From positions 1-49,729 of the forward strand of contig JAAYKP010000020.1 of assembly GCA_012522335.1 (NCBI GenBank): a stretch of DNA of 49,729 bases. Reading direction: 5' to 3'. The position numbers and the translations under genes were made by a program. Shown in pieces: positions 1 to 6,931 of this stretch. Under the pieces are notes generated by a model, which saw nothing but the letters and a program-made list of their open reading frames with translations, ran no database searches and was not told the origin of the DNA. Every line of letters starts with the position of its first letter. Position 1 is the stretch's first letter. Source of the stretch: Bacillota bacterium (GTDB taxonomy: Bacteria; Bacillota; Dethiobacteria; Dethiobacterales; Dethiobacteraceae).

Positions 1-471
1 GAAAACCGGCAGATGGTAGAGGAATCGCTGCGGCAGGTACTGGACCTAAAACCGGAAAACATCACTTTACATGTTTTTTCCCGTAAGCGGGCCTCGCGCT
101 ACGATAAAGAACAGGACAGTTTTCCCTTACCTGAAGCTGAGCTTGTACGGGAGATGCATGCTGCTGCTGTAGCTATGCTGGAAGCACACGGCTACCAGCC
201 TTACTACCTTTACAGGCAGCGTCAAATTCTCGGTGGGCTGGAAAATATCGGCTATGCCCTGCCCGGCTGTGAGTGTGTGTATAATATTGCCATGATTGAG
301 GAACGCCACCATATTCTCGGTTTAGGCGGCGGTGCCACCAGTAAATTCATTTATCCTGACTTCTCTCTGCAAAATGTCTCTACGCCCAAAGATGTGCGCA
401 TGTATCTGGAACGTCGGACAGCCTTAGTGCAGCGTCGGGCTGAGGAATTAAAAAATGCCTTAAATCGGTAA
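1..471 (+). CDS. hemZ: HemZ-type radical SAM coproporphyrinogen dehydrogenase, C-terminal part
   Basis: This is the 3' end of a gene whose start lies before the window; the frame is open from base 1, so about 156 residues are visible. The segment ENIGYALPGCECVYNIAMIE, followed by HHILGLGGGATSKF, is characteristic of the C-terminal part of HemZ, the oxygen-independent coproporphyrinogen III oxidase-like radical SAM enzyme of Clostridia and Bacillus. The radical SAM CxxxCxxC cluster would lie upstream and cannot be checked. It would act in the cytoplasm on porphyrinogen precursors of haem or related tetrapyrroles. It converges on the sortase operon and shares a terminator hairpin with it. Confidence 0.85.
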   Translation, partial: ENRQMVEESLRQVLDLKPENITLHVFSRKRASRYDKEQDSFPLPEAELVREMHAAAVAMLEAHGYQPYYLYRQRQILGGLENIGYALPGCECVYNIAMIEERHHILGLGGGATSKFIYPDFSLQNVSTPKDVRMYLERRTALVQRRAEELKNALNR

Positions 472-478
472 AAAGTAA

Positions 479-518
479 AAAGCTGCAGCATAATGAGCAT
501 AGTTAGGGCTGCGGCTTT
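479..518. terminator. Bidirectional hairpin between hemZ and the pilus operon
   Basis: AAAGCTGCAGC pairs with GCTGCGGCTTT (11 bp with one G-U wobble), with A-rich and T-rich flanks on the two sides. It lies just after hemZ and overlaps the last codons of the convergent sortase gene, so it can end transcription from both directions. Confidence 0.65.
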
Positions 519-1240
519 ATTACTTTGCCTATAACAACATATCTGGCACCATCGAAGTCATGAGCACATGTAGACAAAGTAACTATTTTATCTCCTTCCT
601 CAAGGCATATATTTGCTTTAAAGCGTGATTTTGATGCTATCTCTTGCAATAATTCATTTTGCTCTGCCCTGGTTTGCGGGATGCTATAGATATTTGACCA
701 AGCTTCAGTCACAAAGCCTGCAGCTAATTGAATTTCATAGCTTTGTCTCGGAGTAAGATAGTAGATTACCGGATGCTCTTCATAATAATCCTGCTGCAGA
801 TAATTCGCCAAACTCCCAAACATGGTACCATTTCTCATATTGTGACCATAGATTATAGTATTTAAATCTGTTAAGTCTGCCGAGTTTCGATAATCCATAA
901 ATATGGTCCCGGCTATATTGTAAGTACCATCTAACAATCGGCGCAGATAATAATTGTTGTCATTAGCTTGCACAACCGGGTAGTTGATTGGCGTACCTTC
1001 ACAATAAATCCAACCAACGATATCTTTATTCTCAGCAAGAAGAGCAGCAAAATCAATGTCAATAATTTCTGCTTTTGCTGCTTCTACTCCTACCGTATCT
1101 GTCACAAACCTGTTAGCATAATCATCATACACCCTTTCGCCTTCAGCATACTCCGTGTATATAACCCATAGTTTATGTCCTGAAAAAAACATCATGCCAA
1201 CAGCAAAAATTAAGACAATATACCTGAAAGTTCTTTTCAT
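503..1240 (-). CDS. Class B sortase (pilus or surface-protein transpeptidase)
   Basis: This 245-residue protein has an N-terminal membrane anchor (about residues 7-25) followed by a class B sortase domain. The catalytic His is H133 in YGHNM, the Cys is C225 in TLSTCAHD, and the Arg is R233 in DGARYVV. The NKDIVGWI stretch near residue 71 is typical of SrtB. It should sit outside the membrane and join a pilin or surface protein to its acceptor through a thioester on C225. It is the last gene of the pilus operon and a second class B sortase lies two genes upstream; one probably polymerises the fibre and the other may anchor it, but the sequence does not say which does which. Confidence 0.9.
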   Translation of the reverse strand: MKRTFRYIVLIFAVGMMFFSGHKLWVIYTEYAEGERVYDDYANRFVTDTVGVEAAKAEIIDIDFAALLAENKDIVGWIYCEGTPINYPVVQANDNNYYLRRLLDGTYNIAGTIFMDYRNSADLTDLNTIIYGHNMRNGTMFGSLANYLQQDYYEEHPVIYYLTPRQSYEIQLAAGFVTEAWSNIYSIPQTRAEQNELLQEIASKSRFKANICLEEGDKIVTLSTCAHDFDGARYVVIGKVIKPQP

Positions 1241-1312
1241 AATATCCCGACTTTATGTTCTGATAAGTAAGCAGCCCCACCTATGCTCAAATGGCAGGGA
1301 TGGGGTTTCTTA

Positions 1313-1939
1313 TTAGTCTTCATATTTCCCCTTTTTCTTCGTTACTCCAAGTATGAAAAGCATGGCTGCGCCGCTGCTGAATAAAGCTAAATATGGCCAA
1401 ATCACAGTGTCATCGCTGGTTTTCGGGGGTTCCGGGTCAACTATGCTTTCTTTCACAACCGGTGGACTAAATATGACCGCATCGAGCTTTTCCGTTTGGC
1501 CAAGCAAGTATAGAAGCACCGTCGTCTCTAAACCGCTTCCGTTTTCGGCATTGGTCACATAAACAACAAGATTATATTTCGTCTCATCATAACCTACTAC
1601 TTCATCGCTGCCAGGTTTTAATTGATAAATCGTATATGTGTAAATACCTACTGAATTAAAGCGGATCTCAGGCAATTTAACTGTCGCTTCTCCTGTAATA
1701 ATCAGTTTATACATTCCATCGACACTGCCGTCCGGCATAGGAAAGTCCGGATTATCAGCTTCTAAAATGATTGTGTAATCACAAACCTCATAATCAGGCG
1801 GAGGCGTGCTTTTCAAAGTAACGGTAACCGGTAGTTCCACAATAGGGATGCTTTCTGCTTTGACAGCCGATGAGATTACTATGAGGAAAATGATCATGGT
1901 GAGTAAGCTGGCTAATACTTTTGTCTGTCTTATGCTCAC
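1313..1939 (-). CDS. Minor pilin with FctA-like domain and sorting signal
   Basis: This 208-residue protein starts at a GTG behind GGAGG. It has a signal peptide (about residues 8-28), one beta-sandwich domain resembling Spy0128/FctA pilins (motifs VGIYTYTIYQ and YNLVVYVTN), and a C-terminal sorting region: a PPKTSDD motif, a hydrophobic helix and the basic tail KKKGK. A Lys in VTVTLK matches the usual isopeptide Lys, but the Asn expected near the domain end is replaced by AVIFSPPV, so the internal isopeptide bond may be missing. Lying between two class B sortase genes, it may be the basal or anchoring pilin, similar in role to FctB; that role is an inference. Confidence 0.75.
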   Translation of the reverse strand: MSIRQTKVLASLLTMIIFLIVISSAVKAESIPIVELPVTVTLKSTPPPDYEVCDYTIILEADNPDFPMPDGSVDGMYKLIITGEATVKLPEIRFNSVGIYTYTIYQLKPGSDEVVGYDETKYNLVVYVTNAENGSGLETTVLLYLLGQTEKLDAVIFSPPVVKESIVDPEPPKTSDDTVIWPYLALFSSGAAMLFILGVTKKKGKYED

Positions 1940-1954
1940 TGCATAACCTCCTCT

Positions 1955-2710
1955 TCAAATTTGTTTCATAACCGCCAATATTGCCGTTCTGGCGTCTGTA
2001 AATTCATTTGAGCAGGTAGTTAGTGCTAAAATCTGCCCTTCTTCTTTCGCAGCTCTGATCTCTGCCACGGTAACTGCATTAACATATAAAGCAGAGCGCT
2101 GAACATAGCCCAGCAGTTCATCCAGATTTCTATGCCATATAATGGGGTTAAATATTTCTTCCTCATTGGCGGGAACGACTAAACAGGCAAAGATTTGCAG
2201 CGCATATTTTTTTTCAGGAGTCAGCAATTCGCCGGTTTGATTTTCTGCAAAGAAGTCCTCTTCCTTATACAGGTTAATGTCACCAAACATCCTGTCGTTA
2301 TTGATGCTGTGCCCATACAGCAAAGAATAACTGTCTGTAAAGTTTCTATTATTGCGTGAATCAAGAAAAATACTTCCTGCAAGGGCAAATTCACCATAGA
2401 TATCGGTATTAATATAAGTTAAGTTCGTCTTCCCCTGAAGGACAGGATAGTCAATCCTGGTATTATCTACTGTCACCCAACCAACTACATCAGGGTTTAT
2501 AGCCAGTAATTCATCAAAGGTAGGACGACCGGCTTCGATTTCCGGCTTCAGCTTTAACATTTCAGCCTGAATATTATCTATCTCAGCATAAACGAGGCTG
2601 TTATCCCATAAGGCATAGGCAGCATAAAGAGCGATAATGCACAATGAGATTACCACCACAAAAGTGACAAGTGCCTCAGTTACCTTTAAAATGAATTTCG
2701 CAAACCTCAT
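1955..2710 (-). CDS. Class B sortase, likely pilin polymerase
   Basis: This 251-residue protein has a long N-terminal membrane helix (about residues 9-32) and a class B sortase domain with H134 in LYGHSI, C233 in LTTCSNEF and R241 in TDARTAI as the catalytic triad. It lies directly downstream of the major pilin gene, from which it is separated by a strong hairpin; in comparable streptococcal FCT loci this position is held by the pilin-polymerising sortase. It is clearly a paralogue of the sortase at 503-1240 but differs across most of the sequence, which suggests distinct substrates rather than a recent duplication. Confidence 0.9.
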   Translation of the reverse strand: MRFAKFILKVTEALVTFVVVISLCIIALYAAYALWDNSLVYAEIDNIQAEMLKLKPEIEAGRPTFDELLAINPDVVGWVTVDNTRIDYPVLQGKTNLTYINTDIYGEFALAGSIFLDSRNNRNFTDSYSLLYGHSINNDRMFGDINLYKEEDFFAENQTGELLTPEKKYALQIFACLVVPANEEEIFNPIIWHRNLDELLGYVQRSALYVNAVTVAEIRAAKEEGQILALTTCSNEFTDARTAILAVMKQI

Positions 2711-2729
2711 GCAGCTGTGCTCCCATCGT

Positions 2730-2776
2730 TTGCCTTTGGGGTTGATGGCAAAACTATACCATCAACCCCTGGCAAA
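2730..2776 (-). terminator. Long intergenic hairpin after the major pilin gene
   Basis: GGGGTTGATGG pairs perfectly with CCATCAACCCC, and an outer TTTGCC/GGCAAA arm extends the stem to about 17 bp with small bulges. There is no U-tract on the minus-strand transcript, so this is more likely a 3' stabiliser or partial attenuator. It would allow pilin mRNA to exceed sortase mRNA. Confidence 0.6.
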
Positions 2777-2793
2777 AGTTATCCTCTAACAGA

Positions 2794-3765
2794 TTATCTG
2801 TTACCTGCTAATCTTCTCTTCATGGCAAAGCCAAACAACCCCACTACAGCACCGACTAAAAGCAAAAGATAGGGTAGGCTGTCAAGGTTGACACCTGCTT
2901 GAATTTCTTTGTCTAGTCTATTTGTAATTGCTACAGTTTGCGACTCTCCGATAACTCCTGTTGCTCCTTCAATAGTAGCCGTGTAGTTGCCTGACTCTTC
3001 AGCAACTTCATATGACACATCATAAGGAATATTGTCAATTATCACTTCTGATCCATCAGTTACTTTAAAGGTTACCGTAACTGTTCCATCTTCATTCTTA
3101 ACAACAGAACCTATATCGTCAACTGCACCTGTTACAGAAATTGGACCTTCTTTAATAACTTTACCTTGCTCTGATGTTAGTGTAACTGTTACTTCAAATT
3201 CATCAGAATATACAGCGTAATTACCTTCTATCTTCTTTGTAATTACCAGCTTACCGGCTGAGAATTCGTTTTCAAAGGCATCATCTTTAACGTTATTTTC
3301 GTCTGTTAGTGTTAATACACGTAGAAAACCATCACCGTCAGGATTGTTAATTACTGTTACTACCAGCTCGTAAGCAGTTTCTCCGTCATGATAAACCATA
3401 CCGGCTGTATTGCCAGGCACTTCGAAGACAGGATAACTGTAAACTCCCACATCGGTAAATTCCGGTAAATTAATATTTGTAGACCCTTCCCCGTCGCCTT
3501 CACCTACATCAATTGTGAAAGTATTTGGCTCAAATGCAGGAGCACTTGCTGCATTACCCTCTAGAACTGTGCCGGAGCCAATAGTAAAGTTAAAGGTTTC
3601 TGCCGGATGTACCGTTCCTGGATTAGTAAGCTTAACTTCCTTCTTAATTGTAATTGGGCTCCAGTCATCATAAACATTATCACCATTATCAGTTTCCGCA
3701 AATGCAAACGCACTCAGACTTAAGACTAAAGTCAACGCTAACAGGATTGATAAAAGCTTTTTCAT
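2794..3765 (-). CDS. Major pilin, two-domain FctA/Spy0128-like
   Basis: This 323-residue precursor has a clear signal peptide (about residues 1-23, cleavage after AFA). Two immunoglobulin-like domains follow. Domain 1 starts at ITIKKEVK and ends at FENEFSA; domain 2 starts at LVITKKIEG and ends at AITNRLD. Each has a Lys near its first strand, an Asn in its last strand and a Glu between (VFEV, YEVAEE), the pattern of self-forming Lys-Asn isopeptide bonds. The C-terminus has the hydrophobic helix and basic tail of a sorting signal, but the recognition site reads IQAGVNLDSLPY rather than LPxTG, recalling the degenerate VPTG-type signals of FctA pilins. It should be the fibre subunit. The strong AGGAGG site fits high expression. 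Confidence 0.82.
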   Translation of the reverse strand: MKKLLSILLALTLVLSLSAFAFAETDNGDNVYDDWSPITIKKEVKLTNPGTVHPAETFNFTIGSGTVLEGNAASAPAFEPNTFTIDVGEGDGEGSTNINLPEFTDVGVYSYPVFEVPGNTAGMVYHDGETAYELVVTVINNPDGDGFLRVLTLTDENNVKDDAFENEFSAGKLVITKKIEGNYAVYSDEFEVTVTLTSEQGKVIKEGPISVTGAVDDIGSVVKNEDGTVTVTFKVTDGSEVIIDNIPYDVSYEVAEESGNYTATIEGATGVIGESQTVAITNRLDKEIQAGVNLDSLPYLLLLVGAVVGLFGFAMKRRLAGNR

Positions 3766-3794
3766 TTTTCTTCCTCCTCGAGTTTTTAATGTTT

Positions 3795-4319
3795 TTACAA
3801 GCCTCTTCTCCGCAGTAGAGTAATTACTTTCCCGTCAACATCATCCCTGGGAATGGCACCGAAGTCACGGCTGTCTGTCGCTTGTGTACGAAAGTCACCG
3901 AGGATAAATACATGATCTGCCGGGACTTTGTAAGGGTAGGTTAATCCTGCTTTCGCATAGGTGGGATACATGATCTCACCTGACTGTACAGTACCATTGA
4001 TACGCAGGGTTCCGGCGGCATCTATGGTCACTACATCGTTTGCCTGAGCGATGCAGCGTCCCAGCTTTCTTTTACCGTTTACTCTGTAGCTGACAATATC
4101 GTTTTTCGCATAATTCTTCTGTAGTCTGAAGCAGATTATTAAATCTCCGTCTTTAACTGCCGGGAACATCTCATTGCCGGCTGCCCTGGTTAGCAAAAAC
4201 ACCTGCGTGAAGACAAGATATCCCAGAATTGCCAGCACAATTATTCTCAGCAGCAGACTTACATAACCTTCTTTTAAGACGAGTTTATCTCTTCTCTTTT
4301 TGATCACTTCACTAATCAT
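3795..4319 (-). CDS. SipA-like signal peptidase I homologue lacking the catalytic dyad (pilus assembly factor)
   Basis: This 174-residue protein has the layout of type I signal peptidases: one membrane helix (about residues 22-43), the substrate-binding box GNEMFPAVKDGD, the second conserved box KLGRCIAQAND, and the late box GDFRTQATDSRDFG. The residue that should be the catalytic Ser is Glu50 and the residue that should be the catalytic Lys is Gly87. The same double loss is known in the SipA pilus chaperone of Streptococcus pyogenes FCT loci. It is therefore probably a non-proteolytic assembly factor for the neighbouring pilins and not a preprotein peptidase. It overlaps the upstream small gene by 8 bases, showing translational coupling. 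Confidence 0.85.
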   Translation of the reverse strand: MISEVIKKRRDKLVLKEGYVSLLLRIIVLAILGYLVFTQVFLLTRAAGNEMFPAVKDGDLIICFRLQKNYAKNDIVSYRVNGKRKLGRCIAQANDVVTIDAAGTLRINGTVQSGEIMYPTYAKAGLTYPYKVPADHVFILGDFRTQATDSRDFGAIPRDDVDGKVITLLRRRGL

Positions 4320-4551
4320 CAGCAGTCAGCTCTTCTGTCGGTTCTTTACCTATACGCTTAAAGTACGCAATCAAGGTGTCGTACCTTACTCTTTCCGCCT
4401 TAAGAGCAGCTTCGTACAGCTCATTTAACTCCTCAATTTTCTTCCAAACTTCCTGCTCACTGACGCCTCCGAAGAGCTGTTTGCGAAAGCGGAGCTGCTC
4501 CAACCATGCGGCAATTTTCTTAAGATACAGATTTTCGTCTTTATGCTTCAT
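4312..4551 (-). CDS. Small charged helical protein of the pilus operon, function unknown
   Basis: This is a 79-residue reading frame with no signal peptide or membrane segment. It is rich in Lys and Glu with heptad-like spacing (LYLKKIAAWLEQLRFRKQLF, then EQEVWKKIEELNELYEAAL), suggesting two amphipathic helices, perhaps a helical hairpin. An upstream in-frame GTG at 4560 is possible, but the ATG at 4551 is better placed behind GGTGAG. It is not recognised as a named family. Its place between the large surface protein and the SipA-like gene, with an overlap into the latter, makes a cytoplasmic or regulatory part in pilus production plausible; this is inference only. Confidence 0.6.
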   Translation of the reverse strand: MKHKDENLYLKKIAAWLEQLRFRKQLFGGVSEQEVWKKIEELNELYEAALKAERVRYDTLIAYFKRIGKEPTEELTADD

Positions 4552-4563
4552 CGCTCTCACCGC

Positions 4564-6108
4564 TTATTTTTCATTGCCGAGATTGCCTTTACGAATAATA
4601 ATTACACTCAAACCAATAGCTGCCAGTATCAACATTAAAACATATGGCAGAGTGTCAAGTGAGATACCGGTGTCAATGATGACGTCTTTATGGTTCTTCA
4701 CCATGATAGTTACGGCTGAACTGTAAGCGGACAAATCAATGATATATTCATGATCACTGTTCGGATTAATTACTGTTTCATCTACCATTACCGTAACTTC
4801 ATAACCACCGTTATCCTCTGTGAGCGTAATTACATCTTTAGGTCGGATCCCTGTAAGCTTATATTCCTCTCCATCTGATAGCTTGAACTCTGTTGGAGGG
4901 CCGTCATTTATAGCTACAGTAAATCTGAATTCTCTTGACAAATCACCCAAGTTACCTGTTACTTCCTTTCTAATAGTCACCGGTATGTCAGGTACGCGGG
5001 TATTTGTAACTATGATGACTCCAACAATGTTAGCACCTACGGTGACAGGATCGCTTATCGAGACATGATAATCTTCGGCCTCTTCTGCTGCATAATAGGT
5101 GCCATTAGCCAAGTCGCCCAATAAAACAAATTTTCCACTGGTTACCTTAACAACTTTTTGAAAACCGCCCGGTCCGTGTACAGTTATTTCAAATTCTTCT
5201 GCGGGGTTCAGAATTTCACCATATTGATCATAAGCTATCTTGTGTATTTCCAGAGCGCCTTTAACATGCCAGATAGCCTGTTCGCCTCTAACATCAAATC
5301 CTCCCGCGCCTGTTAACAGCTCCAAAGTAACTGCTCCTCTCAGAGACAGCTCGCCGAGATTATAGATTGCCCAATAGTAATGCTCATTGCCAAAAGGTAC
5401 ATGCTCATGCACATAAAATGGGCCTTCACCATTTACATAAAGAGGGCTGCCTGGATCAGTTGGATAATTTTCTATCTCTCCGGTTGCTGCTAAGACCTCA
5501 CTGGCTGTGAAGCTTATAAAGTTTTGATCATTTTCATCAGTATTATCCTTAAATCTCAATGTTTGAACAGGTTTATTAGTTTGGGTGGCAACTGCGATAT
5601 ATAACTTATCATCTAATATCCAGGCGTACGTAAAAACATTCTTGTCATTCATTGATGAGCCAACCAGTTTGTACACCTGCGTATCGGAAGTAAAGTGTAA
5701 TTCTGTAGTAGTTTCAAGGGGCGTGATTGCACTCAGTGATTGCTTATTTTGCTCAGGCCTTGTCTCCAGACCACTTTCTTCAATATCCGCATCAGCTGCT
5801 GCAGCCTCTTCTTCTCCCAGAACAAGATCAATATCATCTGGATACTCTTCCAATACTTCTGCTTCTTCATTAGTGTCTTCTGGGACTTCAGGCTCCTCTC
5901 TGATTCCTCGCTCTGCGGTCTTTTCTTCTAAAACAACTTCCTCTCCGGGTTTGTCTCGAATATCTGTTTCAGCGACATCATCTTTTTCTAGTTCTTTACC
6001 TTCGGCCCCATTGTGCAGAGGAAAAATTAATCCCAAAAATAAGAGCATTACCAAAAACAAGCTTGTTATTTTATAAATTTGTTTCTTCGTTCCCATTTTT
6101 TTAAACAC
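4564..6108 (-). CDS. Large sortase-dependent surface protein, putative pilus tip or accessory pilin
   Basis: This 514-residue protein starts at a GTG seven bases after GGAGG. It has a signal/membrane helix (about residues 10-32), an acidic low-complexity stretch (about 33-125, Glu/Asp-rich), an unassigned globular region (about 128-275) without any cysteine, so not a thioester adhesin domain, then two Cna-B/DUF-type beta domains beginning at ALEIHKIAYD and VTIRKEVTGN. The C-terminus reads IIDTGISLDTLPYVLML plus a basic tail, almost the same sorting region as the major pilin. It is the first gene of the operon, as tip adhesins often are in such loci. Adhesin function is inferred from position and architecture. 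Confidence 0.72.
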   Translation of the reverse strand: MFKKMGTKKQIYKITSLFLVMLLFLGLIFPLHNGAEGKELEKDDVAETDIRDKPGEEVVLEEKTAERGIREEPEVPEDTNEEAEVLEEYPDDIDLVLGEEEAAAADADIEESGLETRPEQNKQSLSAITPLETTTELHFTSDTQVYKLVGSSMNDKNVFTYAWILDDKLYIAVATQTNKPVQTLRFKDNTDENDQNFISFTASEVLAATGEIENYPTDPGSPLYVNGEGPFYVHEHVPFGNEHYYWAIYNLGELSLRGAVTLELLTGAGGFDVRGEQAIWHVKGALEIHKIAYDQYGEILNPAEEFEITVHGPGGFQKVVKVTSGKFVLLGDLANGTYYAAEEAEDYHVSISDPVTVGANIVGVIIVTNTRVPDIPVTIRKEVTGNLGDLSREFRFTVAINDGPPTEFKLSDGEEYKLTGIRPKDVITLTEDNGGYEVTVMVDETVINPNSDHEYIIDLSAYSSAVTIMVKNHKDVIIDTGISLDTLPYVLMLILAAIGLSVIIIRKGNLGNEK

Positions 6109-6132
6109 CTATCCACCTCCTCACTTCTGTAT

Positions 6133-6240
6133 AATAAAAGACTGCCAATGTTGTATCTAACACAGCAGCCAGACGGTCATAGCTTGCGCTGTAGACTCAA
6201 GCTTTGCGTCCTTACCTTTCGTTAAGTTTGCCCGTATTAT
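6133..6240 (-). promoter_or_regulatory. c-di-GMP-I (GEMM) riboswitch with overlapping terminator
   Basis: On the minus strand the leader of the pilus operon contains GGGCAAAC, a GAAA tetraloop, the diagnostic GGACGCAAAGC (around 6201-6212), a GAGTCTA element and a 3' CTGGCTGC arm, in the order of the GEMM-I aptamer. The 3' arm shares bases with a terminator hairpin (6142-6168; CTGCTG...GGCAG followed by TCTTTTATTAT). Aptamer and terminator therefore appear mutually exclusive, which predicts that c-di-GMP turns the pilus operon on. The polarity is inferred from the fold and not proven. Confidence 0.78.
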
Positions 6241-6293
6241 GATACTTCATCAGATATTTATTTTCTATCTCTTAAAGTTATTCCACCATAAAT

Positions 6294-6330
6294 AAAAAAA
6301 GCTGCCGTGCTATAAAACTAACACGGCAGC
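6294..6330 (-). terminator. Second terminator in the pilus leader
   Basis: GCTGCCGTG pairs with CACGGCAGC (9 bp) followed on the minus strand by seven T residues, a textbook intrinsic terminator. It lies upstream of the c-di-GMP-I aptamer and downstream of the ndk terminator, so it only makes sense as part of a separate regulated leader. Confidence 0.7.
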
Positions 6331-6410
6331 CTGACGACCATAACTCCGGTCAAAGGTCAAATTTACCTGCTTTCCCCATCAAGCTGTAGCCCATGTCGGG
6401 CACACCGTAT
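6331..6410 (-). promoter_or_regulatory. Unassigned structured leader preceding the second terminator
   Basis: The minus-strand text just before the terminator ends in GGTCGTCAGGCTGCCGTGTT. This resembles the 3' arm of the adjacent c-di-GMP-I aptamer, but the GACGCAAAGC core is absent. A GACC/GGTC helix and a GGGGAAA element are present. It could be a degraded duplicate aptamer or another riboswitch class; no class can be assigned from reading alone. Confidence 0.35.
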
Positions 6411-6441
6411 AAAAAAATGCACACCCAAGGGTGTGCATTTT
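6411..6441 (-). terminator. Terminator of the speH-speE-ndk operon
   Basis: AAAATGCACACCC and GGGTGTGCATTTT form a perfect 13-bp inverted repeat with a two-base spacer, and the minus-strand transcript continues into T residues. It lies 16 bases after the ndk stop codon. Confidence 0.85.
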
Positions 6442-6456
6442 CACTGATTGATATAC

Positions 6457-6909
6457 TTACTTTCCGTTCAGCCAGAAATCGGCTGCTTTTTTATAATCCA
6501 GTAACTCCTCAGGTGTGAAGAAAAGATTGATCTCCCGTGTGGCACTATCCGGTGAGTCTGAACCATGGACAACATTGTTAACCATGTATAAGGCAAAATC
6601 ACCACGGATTGTCCCAGGGGCGGCCGCAGCCGGGTTTGTTTTACCCATCATGTTCCTGACTACGGAGACAGCGTTCAGACCTTCCCAAACCATCGCCACA
6701 ACCGGCCCTGAGGTAATGAAACCGATTAACTCGTCATAAAAAGGTTTACCTTGATGTTCGCCGTAATGTTTGGCGGCCAGTTCCTGTGAAATCTGCATTA
6801 ACTTAAGACCCACAAGTTTTAAGCCCCGTTTCTCAAAACGGCTGATAACTTCTCCAACCAAATTGCGCTGCACGCCATCTGGTTTAACCATGACAAAGGT
6901 TCTTTCCAC
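6457..6909 (-). CDS. ndk: Nucleoside diphosphate kinase
   Basis: This enzyme transfers the gamma phosphate from ATP to nucleoside diphosphates through a phosphohistidine, and works as an oligomer in the cytoplasm. The 150-residue protein is full length. The motif [11 protein letters not shown] is near the N-terminus and the catalytic His is in NVVHGSDS, followed by the conserved SAxREI segment and a C-terminal [10 protein letters not shown] place the start at the GTG at 6909 because AGGAG lies eight bases upstream and the product then begins [12 protein letters not shown] as in the family; a GTG three codons earlier is also possible. It is the last gene of the spermidine operon. Confidence 0.96.
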   Translation of the reverse strand: MERTFVMVKPDGVQRNLVGEVISRFEKRGLKLVGLKLMQISQELAAKHYGEHQGKPFYDELIGFITSGPVVAMVWEGLNAVSVVRNMMGKTNPAAAAPGTIRGDFALYMVNNVVHGSDSPDSATREINLFFTPEELLDYKKAADFWLNGK

Positions 6910-6931
6910 TCTCGTCACTCCTCATTTACTA

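Noticed and set aside
3795-4319. Active type I signal peptidase (LepB)
   Set aside because: Both catalytic positions are replaced (Glu and Gly), and the gene sits within a pilus operon, which fits a SipA-like factor instead.
4564-6108. Thioester-forming adhesin domain in the large surface protein
   Set aside because: The unassigned N-terminal region has no cysteine, so a Cys-Gln thioester cannot form.
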